A stretch of 64,000 bases of DNA from contig OX465104.1 in the NCBI GenBank assembly GCA_949987565.1, positions 386,501 through 450,500 on the forward strand, in the 5' to 3' direction. This document shows positions 34,701 through 42,326 of this stretch, piece by piece (within the stretch, counting starts at the first letter, position 1; every line of letters begins with the position of its first letter). The notes under the pieces were generated by a model. That model saw only the letters and a list, made by a program, of their open reading frames with translations. It did no database searches and was not told the origin of the DNA. Source of the stretch: Luidia sarsii. Its lineage: Eukaryota > Echinodermata > Asteroidea > Paxillosida > Luidiidae. A program made the translations under genes and the position numbers.

Positions 34701-37700
34701 AGCACTAAGTGTTCAGTGCTTTTGCCCTGACTGTCGACGTTATAAGCACCAAGTGTTCAGTGCTTTTGCCCTGACTGTCGACGTTATAAGCACTAAGTGT
34801 TCAGTGCTTTGCCCTGACTGTCGACGTCATAAGCACTAAGTGTTCAGTGCTTTTGCCCTGACTGTCGACGTCATAAGCACTAAGTGTTCAGTGCTTTGCC
34901 CTGACTGTCGACGTAATAAGCACCAAGTGTTCAGTGCTTTTGCCCTGCTCGACTGTCGACGTAATAAGCACCAAGTGTTCAGTGCTTTTGCCCTGACTGT
35001 CGACGTAATAAGCACTAAGTGTTCAGTGCTTTTGCCCTGACTGTCGACGTAATAAGCACTAAGTGTTCAGTGCTTTTGCCCTGCTCGACTGTCGACGTCA
35101 TAAGCACGAAGTGTTCAGTGCTTTTGCCCTGACTGTCGACGTAATAAGCACCAAGTGTTCAGTGCTTTTGCCCTGACTGTCGACGTCATAAGCACTAAGT
35201 GTTCAGTGCTTTTGCCCTGACTGTCGACGTAATAAGCACTAAGTGTTCAGTGCTTTTGCCCTGACTGTCGACGTCATAAGCACTAAGTGTTCAGTGCTTT
35301 GCCCTGACTGTCGACGTCATAAGCACTAAGTGTTCAGTGCTTTTGCCCTGACTGTCGACGTAATAAGCACTAAGTGTTCAGTGCTTTTGCCCTGCTCGAC
35401 TGTCGACGTACCAGTAATAAGCACTACTGTAAGACTTGTAGGTGTTCAGTGTTTAACCTGATCCCAAGCACAGTAGTGCTGGCTTCAATTCAGAGCCATT
35501 ACTGCCTTACTTCTATGCCTCAACCAGGTTGACAACCAATTTCACTCAAGTTTGCTTGAGAATCAGAGAATGCCTGCACTTTCCTACAGCAGGGGAGCGT
35601 TGTGGGTGGGGTTCAATTCCTGCCCAGGCTACTTGTACCTTTACATTTAGTTTCCGCAAAGCAAGCGACGGAGCGGGAAAACTACATTACATGTAAGTGT
35701 GAAAGTGCAGCGCGCAACAGTTTACACTTGACTGGGTTATTTGACAAGACAGCCAGAACCTTACCACACTACCAGGTACAGTACGTGAGTACGGTAGTGA
35801 ATGTGTTGTGCAGTGCATGCAGAGTACATTCACATTATAATGCAAATGCACTACATTGTGATGACTTCATTCCGTGAGTACGGTAGTGAATGTGTTGTGC
35901 AGTGCATGCAGAGTACATTCACATTATAATGCAAATGCACTACATTGTGATGACTTCATTCCGTGAGTACGGTAGTGAATGTGTTGTGCAGTGCATGCAG
36001 AGTACATTCACATTATAATGCAAATGCACTACATTGTGATGACTTCATTCCATGGGGTGTCAAATAGACAAGGAATAGGTTGTGACGTGTGAGCTCCATA
36101 GAATGTCAATCAAAGACAGTGTGAAGTATTGGAATGAAGGACCCTGGAGGCTCTTGAAAGTGAAAAGAAGTAGGCCTACATGTACTATGGAATCCTATCT
36201 GTGTATCCTTGTGTTCAAAGAGTCAAGGCTGACTGTGGATGGTTGAAGGACAATTTGACCTCACACTCACACTCTCGCTCATGGTCACGGTCAGATGCAG
36301 TACGCCTGTGTCAACTACAGCCTTCCCTTAGTGTGAAATGCTCCGTGAAGGAAACATCAAACACTCTCCTTTGAAGACCGGGCGCATACAATACAATTTA
36401 CATGCACGGTATGCACCTGGGACAAAATATTAGAGTGTGGGCAGACCTGTGATATTACTGCACATTTGTGCACAATGATTACAAACAACTTGCATAAAAT
36501 ATGTGCAATGAGAAGTGTATAATTATAGGTCCTACAGCAGAATGCGCATGTGAATCATACATGTACATGTATACTGTACATGTACAGGCTATTTGAGGTT
36601 TGTATGTATTCATACATCTGTACCGGTACATGTACACGTGTGTGTAGATCTATCAGTATTTATTTTATCTATTGTGCATGTACATTTTTAAATCCCAATA
36701 AATTTTGCAGCCTGACGTTTTCATCCTACCATCAAATGGTCCTGTAAGAATTAATACACAAGGCTGTCTACATGTTTGAGATCTTGTTTTCAGGCTCTGC
36801 CTCTTTATAGGAAAGAACCTGCAAGGTTCAAAACATCAGGCCCTCTATTTTTTTTAATAGACTTTTATCGGTATCTATTTAGTTTCTTTCCAAATTGCGT
36901 TCTTGGTTCTCCCGTACTGATTCAATACTTTCTGCCGAGTCCCAACATCTGAAGTTGCACACTCATGGCAAAATTGATTTTTCATTCCACTCTCAGAATC
37001 AATTTCTTTGCTCGACACGCTTGATTAGAAAAAGAGAGACAGAGAGAAAAAATCGCAGCCAAATAGTTTCCGGTTTACCGACCAATCAAAATAGCAGAGT
37101 AAGGTACAGTACCTATACAATGCAACGAAACCAAGGCCTGTCTGTCTACCTCACATTATCATACAGGGGTCTCTCCTTATATGGGCAAATTTCCAATATT
37201 TAGGCATTGTATACATACTGACGAATCTACTGCACTATGACAACAAAGGCTCACACGCAATGACTGTAACTAACACTGGCCCACTAGCCTGGAGTACAGT
37301 TTAAACTGAAAGGTTGGCCAGAAGAATTTCAAATTCCAGTTGTCAAAATGATTGGTTGCTCGATTGAGTAGCCTAACTACATATACTTGGTTTCATACCA
37401 TCTGTGAGAAACATTATTCTGCCTTCGAAAATAGTCCTTCCCAATAAACCTCATTGATCAGACTGTCTAAATTGTTGAAATCATTGGTCATTTCAGTCAG
37501 AAAAGCAGTTTGCAACATTTGTTTGGGTGACAGACATCATGAAGTTACATGTAGGGGAAATTCTTGCAAGAACTTTGAGCAAGGCCGTACTTGGAGTTGG
37601 ATTACATGTAAGACACTAAGACTAAGACTTTTCAGATATATATGTAGTTTTGGTAATTTGAGTCGGTAAAACACACTTTGCAACACTTTTTGTATGACAA

Positions 37701-40700
37701 ATGGCAGATAATTAGAATTAATTCCTGTAAGCTACATTTAAGGCCACTGCACATGAGAGCGTGCATGTTCATTGGCCTGTTCTAGATGTTTTTATGCACG
37801 ATAGGCGAAAAATTTCAAACAGGACAGAAATTGGTCTCATGGCCTCTTGAGGCAGAAATCTCACCCAAAATTGACCGCACACAGTGAGCCATCCACTGAG
37901 CTACTGTAAGTGCCTCAAGAGAATTGTTACCTCAGATACACATGGTAGTGATGGTACATCTCTTGAGTGCTGCAACTTAGGTAAGGGTCCTCCTAAGGTT
38001 AAAACATCAGGCGCTATGACTCTTTAACACTTGGTGCTTGGTAAAGAGTGATTCATATGAAAAGTGAATACAACTCAATGTGTGGCTAGTACTAGTAGGC
38101 AGGCTGGTTGTGGATATGGACACTGGTCAAGCAGAATTACTGCCACTCCATATCACTACGTAAACCACAACATCACATCATGCTCTAAATTGGCAGTGAC
38201 TATCACTAGTCTATGGCTAGTCACCAGAGCAGGATGATATAGGGGACAGGACAGGGCCTGTCACATTACAGTCTCTCAGCACGAGTCTGGATTTCAGCAC
38301 ATGGACAGAGGTTTGAGTCTGCCATACCCTCTCAGCTGTAATTTTACTCTCAGCAGTCTCCATCTGTTCAGCTGTACCTGGGTCTTTATGGGGAAGGTTG
38401 CAACCAGGGTTCGGACAACCAGTCTTCCATTATCACATGGTTCAACACAAAACACCAGTATCATTTAAATAGGCCTACATGAACAGTAGTACAGTGTACA
38501 CCTAATGGTGGGTGAATCAATATAGGAAGGTCTCTTAAAGGAAGAGGTGTGGTTCTGAAAAGAAACTGAGTGGTAACTCTAGAGTTACCACTCAGAGTTA
38601 CTACTCAGGTTCTTTTTAGAACCACACTTCTTCCTTTAAGAGACCTTATACATGGTGTCTGTCACTGCAAACCTTCCTATATAGTACACCTAAATGATGA
38701 TTGGCATCTCTGTAATGTGGAAAGAGTACATTAGGCCTAAAGGAGTGATTAGTTGTTTGAAGACGTACGCGCTCAGCAATGCCAGCATGATGATCAGCCA
38801 TTTCAGGCAGTCTGTGTGACGGTTCCTGGTGGGTGGTGGGTGGGCTCGTCGCTTACGGTTCTTGCAGCACTTGCACATGCTGTACACAATGATGACAAGG
38901 AGGCTGAGTATCAGCCATAAGACTGGTATCGCCGCCCAAAACAGGAGGGTCTGAATAAGAAGACAAAAGACATGATAGGTAACGATACCAATGAAATCTT
39001 TCCAGACTGGTACCGCATACCTAAACAGGAGGGTCTGAATAAGAAGACAAAAGACATGATAGGTAACGATACCAATGAAATCTTTCCAGACTGGTACCGC
39101 CGCCTAAAACAGGAGGGTCTGAATAAGAAGACAAAAGACATGATAGGTAACGATACCAATGAAATCTTTCCAGACTGGTATCGCAGACCTAAACAGGAGG
39201 GTCTGAATAAGAAGACAAAAGACATGATAACGATAATGATACCAATGAAATCTTTCCAGACTGGTATACCGTGCAAGAGAAATCCCCATCCCACGTTTTT
39301 TTGGTTTCAATGAAAAAATATTCCATGACGGAACCATTTGAAAATCAAGGGAATTTTGTAACAGGCAAAGGCACTTTATGAAGTATGATAGGCTGTATTC
39401 AGATAGGCACAGTAACCATGGTAACTCAGCTTTCTTTGGTTTCACAATTTTTATATTTTGAAAAATGGCAAAGAAAACTTAGAGTCGACTGGGCCTTGAA
39501 CGTCAGACCTCAGTTTTGCATACCCTTAATTTGTTTGTTTGCGTATTTGTATGGGGACTTTGTCTATAAAATAAAGAGTATTTTAAGGTTAGTTGGCAAT
39601 TCAATATTAAAAGTTTGATTTTGAACCAACAGTACCATTTTATAAAAGGAGTGAGCCTATCGAGGTTATAATGTCCATGTCTACAATGTAATACATACAT
39701 GTACCAATAGGCTATTAGTTGTTTTGTAGTTAATTTTCAATAGCAGCCAAAAATCAAAAATGTAATTACATAAAGGAGAGTAAAAGGGCTTAAGAGTTAA
39801 ATAGTAAAGAATAAAAATTGTGAGAAAATACACAACTAATGGGGCTACAGTTGATACTATAATAAGTTGATAATAATAGTCCAAAATAAAATGACAAAGT
39901 CTTTCTAATTTTGATAAGGCAGACAAAATTGTCAAAAAGAGAGTGTTAGGCTTATACAATCACATCACTATACCCATAATTTTTAGTGACGTATGTTTTT
40001 TGTATTGCTTACAGAAAAATATTAAATGTTTTTAAAAGGGGGAGAATTAGGCCTAAGGGCTTCAGTTACTAGTTACATACTGTACATTTGATACAATTCT
40101 TTTCAAATGATTTTAACTTATTTTGATAAGGTACGGGATGTAGATAAAGAAATAAACTATACAATACATGTATGATGTAGTAATGTACTAAATAAAATTG
40201 TACTCCTGTACACCTGTACTACTACTAAGTACTAGTACTACAATATTAATAATATTATTACTAGTAACTGTGGGGCTACAGTTGCACCTTTAATCAAAAC
40301 ATTCCCTTTTTTGACATTGGTAAGGGTACATTATTACATCATTATCACATGTAATTATTTAGAACAGCCAACAATTTCCTTTTACTTTGCGGGTTGAAAA
40401 AGTAATGGGGCTACAATTACTAAAGAAACTTAGTAAGACATAAAAATCAGAGACATGAACAGGTGAAAACGAAACGGGCCGTACCCACGTAGGACAGGAG
40501 CAGCGAGCTGCAGGTGTAGTATAGTTACACCACATAGAGCAAGGAAGGTTATACCCAGCGCACAATCACAATAGCCATTATTGACATATTGGGCGAACAA
40601 TACCAAGCAAAACATGATTCATAGCCAGGTGTGACGAACGACTATGAAATGTCTCAAACTACCAGAGGGAGAAGACAGCTTTCCGTCTGAAGTTATCCTA

Positions 40701-40922
40701 CATACAGCATTCTGGCTTGCCGGTAAAGCGACCAATTTACACGGAGTGAGAGTTGAGAAATGAGAAGTTTACCTGGAGATAATTGAAATCGGATGGGTCG
40801 AACTTGGAGCTGTATGGTTTTAAACCCAGGTCGAAGGAGATGTGGGGCCAACTATGGAAGAACTCGGTCAACCAAAATGTCACAAACTCCTCCGCGTACT
40901 TGTATGATACTAGGTGCCACAT
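22465..40922 (-). CDS. ttyh: Tweety homolog (TTYH) membrane protein, 5' five coding exons, 3' part not in window
   Basis: Joined coding exons on the minus strand are 40922-40773, 38950-38769, 27178-27067, 25501-25257 and 22560-22465 (262 codons, all splice phases compatible). The product matches the first half of the Tweety family: an N-terminal stretch with HSWPHISFDL, a TM1-TM2 hairpin (about residues 54-75 and 97-119) joined by a Cys/Arg-rich cytosolic loop, the family hallmark GxGFYGN right after TM2, a sequon-rich extracellular region, then WLG...VICLIVL as TM3. Tweety proteins are plasma-membrane glycoproteins with five membrane segments, proposed as volume- or calcium-linked anion channels, though published structures show dimers without an obvious pore. 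The C-terminal half (SDFC segment, TM4-TM5, cytosolic tail) was not found to the left, so it lies beyond a first-to-last visible span of at least 18 kb. Assignment to TTYH is firm; paralogue number cannot be told. Confidence 0.92.
22590..22890. repeat. (TC)n microsatellite
   Basis: A (TC)n tract with CTGTCTCT and CCCC interruptions, in ttyh intron 4 next to exon 5. Confidence 0.95.
23000..24070. other. Repeat-poor intronic stretch of ttyh intron 4
   Basis: 23,560-24,000 in particular is free of the window's common repeats; possibly regulatory, unproven. No exon seen. Confidence 0.35.
24078..24272. mobile_element. Fold-back element with ~65-bp arms
   Basis: Left arm about 24,078-24,142 (AGTGGGTATTTTTGCATCTC plus ATTTGG) and right arm about 24,207-24,272 are near-perfect inverted copies; they also share CATTGTTTACAT and CACA(T/A)GACTTA blocks. 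Spacer about 60 bp. In ttyh intron 4... left of exon 4 on the map, between exons 4 and 5. Confidence 0.85.
24877..25220 (+). mobile_element. Full-length copy of ~345-bp element ending in the hammerhead-like motif
   Basis: Begins near AGGAGGGTAATGACACAATG, contains pyrimidine-rich CTAATCCCTACCCTACTCCT repeats and a TGTCCTTGTCACTCTGCC segment, and ends with GGTCCTGCTAGGATCGAAAC-GTCAGGCCC. It is collinear with 59,934-60,280. It lies just downstream (minus strand sense) of ttyh exon 4. Confidence 0.75.
25257..25501 (-). CDS. ttyh: ttyh coding exon 4 (extracellular helical region)
   Basis: Acceptor TTGACAG, phase 0, starting LDDMHAGITVDLEGKVDDLQ. Three N-glycosylation sequons are visible (NRS, NHT, NLT), plus a stretch of amphipathic helix, as in the large extracellular domain of Tweety proteins between TM2 and TM3. 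The exon ends RYYETF plus AG (phase 2) before GTGAGG. Vertebrate family members have YDWYRWLGY at this junction, which matches YYETF-R-WLGF across exons 4 and 5. Confidence 0.9.
25750..26880. repeat. 15-bp tandem array with 150-bp higher-order repeat
   Basis: Units like GGCCTGGTTACTAGT, repeated for about 1.1 kb in ttyh intron 3. The first part has a higher-order period of 150 bp (ten units): 25,791-25,940 and 25,941-26,090 are essentially identical. Because 15 is divisible by three, several frames stay open, giving spurious 'LVAWL' and 'SGLVT' peptides. Confidence 0.95.
27067..27178 (-). CDS. ttyh: ttyh coding exon 3 (end of TM2, GFYGN motif)
   Basis: Acceptor CTTCAG; the first base completes an Ala codon from exon 2, giving LLSAAVIGAGFYGNETAATG. 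The GFYGN motif directly after TM2 is a Tweety hallmark. Two glycosylation sequons (NET, NDT) are present. The 3' end is set at GTG before GTACGA; an alternative donor one codon earlier (GTGGTA) would also keep phase 0, so the boundary is uncertain by one codon. Confidence 0.88.
27575..29530. repeat. (TGTACA)n-rich block with internal 170-bp duplication
   Basis: Many TGTACATGTACA tracts. In addition 28,330-28,510 and 29,305-29,475 are near-identical (CATCTTCTATTTATCTAACC... GTGTAAAAGTTGGTTGTTGT...), a dispersed duplication. A C15 run followed by (CA)n is at 27,783-27,812. Confidence 0.85.
30025..30600. repeat. 21-bp tandem array
   Basis: Unit TGGTGCCCCTGGTCATTTCC plus T, about 25 copies, degenerate at both ends, in ttyh intron 2. 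The 21-bp length keeps frames open on both strands (LVPLVIS-type and MTRGTK-type peptides); these are not coding. Confidence 0.95.
31720..35415. repeat. 3.7-kb tandem array of ~44-bp units
   Basis: Consensus unit about 44 bp, reading ATAAGCACTAAGTGTTCAGT then GCTTTTGCCCTGACTGTCGACGT, with length variants (GCTTTGCC loses one base; CCTGCTCGACTG gains a few). Roughly 80 units by span. Each unit holds an AAGCACT...AGTGCTT inverted repeat with an 8-base loop and a GTCGAC palindrome. The array sits in ttyh intron 2; short open frames in it are not genes. Confidence 0.95.
35784..36050. repeat. 3 x 89-bp tandem repeat containing POU octamers
   Basis: Three almost identical 89-bp units start at 35784, 35873 and 35962. 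Each contains the octamer ATGCAAAT (35840-35847, 35929-35936, 36018-36025) and a GCAGTGCATGCAGAG block. It lies in ttyh intron 2 just beyond the 44-bp array. Confidence 0.93.
36060..38510. other. ttyh intron 2, mixed unique and degenerate repeats
   Basis: Remnants of the GGTCC repeat (36.71, 36.80, 37.42, 37.97 kb) and SINE-like fragments; no exon recognised. Confidence 0.4.
38519..38680. repeat. Large imperfect palindrome, fold-back element
   Basis: The centre at 38580/38581 has 15-bp perfect arms (CTGAGTGGTAACTCT and its complement), continuing outward through GTGGTTCTGAAAAGAA and GGTCTCTTAAAGGAAGA on both sides, with a small indel. The right side continues into TACATGGTGTC...GCAAACC, a motif shared with other copies (43.93, 50.31 and 63.12 kb). 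Immediately 3' of ttyh exon 2 on the minus strand. Confidence 0.9.
38769..38950 (-). CDS. ttyh: ttyh coding exon 2 (TM1-loop-TM2)
   Basis: Acceptor TTATTCAG precedes ACC CTC CTG; the exon encodes TLLFWAAIPVLWLILSLLVI as TM1, a CKCCKNRKRR basic/cysteine loop, and CLKWLIIMLALLS starting TM2. It ends in phase 2 at AGC GC before the donor GTACGT. The basic loop predicts a cytosolic location. The acceptor and the first ~30 bp of this exon are repeated in an adjacent 84-bp tandem array (see that entry), so alternative acceptors exist upstream. Confidence 0.92.
38921..39275. repeat. 84-bp tandem array that duplicates the ttyh exon 2 splice acceptor
   Basis: The block GACTGGTA recurs at 38921, 39005, 39089, 39173 and 39259. 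The first copy is the real start of ttyh exon 2 with its acceptor; the others are intronic copies of acceptor (TTATTCAG on the minus strand at 38951, 39035, 39119, 39203) and the first ~30 exon bases. The period of 84 is a multiple of three. Confidence 0.93.
39280..40770. other. ttyh intron 1, AT-rich, nothing recognised
   Basis: AT-rich sequence without clear repeats or open coding; a few ACTAGTACTAGT words near 40,220. Confidence 0.4.
40773..40922 (-). CDS. ttyh: ttyh coding exon 1 (N-terminus)
   Basis: Fifty codons from ATG (complement of 40920-40922) to CTCCAG followed by the donor GTAAAC. The peptide runs MWHLVSYKYAEEFVTF then WLTEFFHSWPHISF, ending SDFNYLQ, which fits the short extracellular N-terminus preceding TM1 in Tweety proteins (vertebrate members have W-x-x-x-L-H-x-x-P in this place). 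The exon ends in phase 0. The frame stays open some way upstream of this ATG but holds no earlier in-frame methionine, which supports this start. No signal peptide is expected for this family. Confidence 0.85.
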
Positions 40923-42285
40923 GGTCGAAGACTTAGTGGGGACTTCACTCTCGATAAATATCCATGGGTGGCTCTCTTTGGCGAATGCGTTCCTGTCGAA
41001 AACAACTCTTATACAAATTCCTTCCGAGAAGGGTTAGTTCCGTGTACGAGTATCCATGTAGCACCGGTAAGTGATGATAGTGATGTACTGCCACTCGATG
41101 TAGACCACACAGGTGCTGCGGTGGGAGTGTGATACTGGTTCCCTCCGTGTACTGTGCGTTACGGATACACCGTGAAACAGAAAACCAACGAAGTCTGGTA
41201 TCTCCTATCTTTATCGATTACGTACAGGAAGCCAGGCTTAGTCGGTGATCCGAGTCAGTAGTCACAGCCGTCATAAAACAACCAAGAGGCTACAACTATG
41301 GCTATGAAAAACACGCAGGTGTGTATTAGTAACTGTGAGCCAAATGCGGCTATTCAAAGCGAAGTTCAAAACACAATCGTACATCTCGAGACAATAATCT
41401 TTAATTTAAAGTATAGATTATAAGAATCAAAGAAAGATCAAGGAATATATTTCATAACCAATGAGACATGATGAAAAGTTAATTTGGTGAACGTTGGTGG
41501 CGCTAGACCTTCAGTTTAGACCGATCGCGGAAGCAGCGCAGACGATCAAGCAGACGCCGCGCCAGTGAACGTGAATAATTATCTTCAAAGCTTTAGTGGT
41601 TTTTGGGGGTGTATCCGATCAGCTTCAACGAAAATACATCGGTTATCCGCAAATGTAGCCCCAATACTCATATTCTTATCAGAATTTCTCTTCTTATCTC
41701 TGCACATAAACAAGTCTATCGATTTTTCTGCCTGACAAATAGCAGACGACGCGAAAAACAATCGATAGGCATTGTAATACCGCCCTCTACTGTCGCTGTC
41801 AGCCACAAAATATTGTCAAGTAGTTCCGCACATGGTAACCAACGTATTCGAAAATCTCTCCGCGATTTGCATATTTAATTGTAGTGGATCTTAAAAGCGG
41901 CTCTTTTAGCCAAGTTCTCATACCAATTTGGAAATTTAATGCTTCTTTTAAAACCATACGGTCAGGGAAATTAATAAAAAAAGCTTGAAATGCGTTCAAC
42001 TTACGTGAATTGGATGTTTATTGCGCACTTGATTATATCGCAAGGGACGGATACACCTGTTTGAGTTGGTAGTGATGTGGCCTTGACTACGGCAATAAGC
42101 AGGTGTATGTTATTGCGTGTGTTGTGTCGTGAGCGGATCTAATCCTGCCTTCATAGACAGTGCACACATTTTGGCGATTGTGTGACGATTAGACGACGCG
42201 TGTTGTGGGGGAAACACTGCTTCCTTATCGGATTTTCTCAGCCGTTTTGGATTCACAGAGTGTCAAGGAATAACTCACCAGCAAG
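40923..42285. promoter_or_regulatory. Shared intergenic region between divergent ttyh and PLAT-ankyrin genes
   Basis: The start codons of the two genes lie head-to-head 1.36 kb apart, so both 5' UTRs and promoters, or a single bidirectional promoter, should sit here. The stretch is poorer in recognisable interspersed repeats than its surroundings and has a CpG-rich segment about 41,470-41,590. No clear TATA box is placed correctly for either gene. Either gene could have an unseen non-coding first exon in this interval. Confidence 0.5.
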
Positions 42286-42326
42286 ATGTCGTCACAGGAC
42301 GTTATCAAGACCACGGCCAAGAAGCT
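42286..42326 (+). CDS. PLAT-ankyrin gene exon 1 (start)
   Basis: ATG in context AGCAAGATGTCG begins MSSQDVIKTTAKK plus two bases of a Leu codon, then donor GTAAGT. No upstream in-frame coding is evident, and the preceding ~100-200 bp is probably 5' UTR. The short first exon and the 1.87-kb intron after it make the start less secure than the internal exons. Confidence 0.75.

Noticed and set aside
31720..35415. CRISPR-like appearance of repeated units
   Set aside because: Units are contiguous with no variable spacers, in a eukaryotic intron; it is a minisatellite.
38911..39294. 127-codon minus-strand frame of repeated RYQSGKISLVSLPIMSF units
   Set aside because: It is the 84-bp array in a frame different from ttyh exon 2; not coding.
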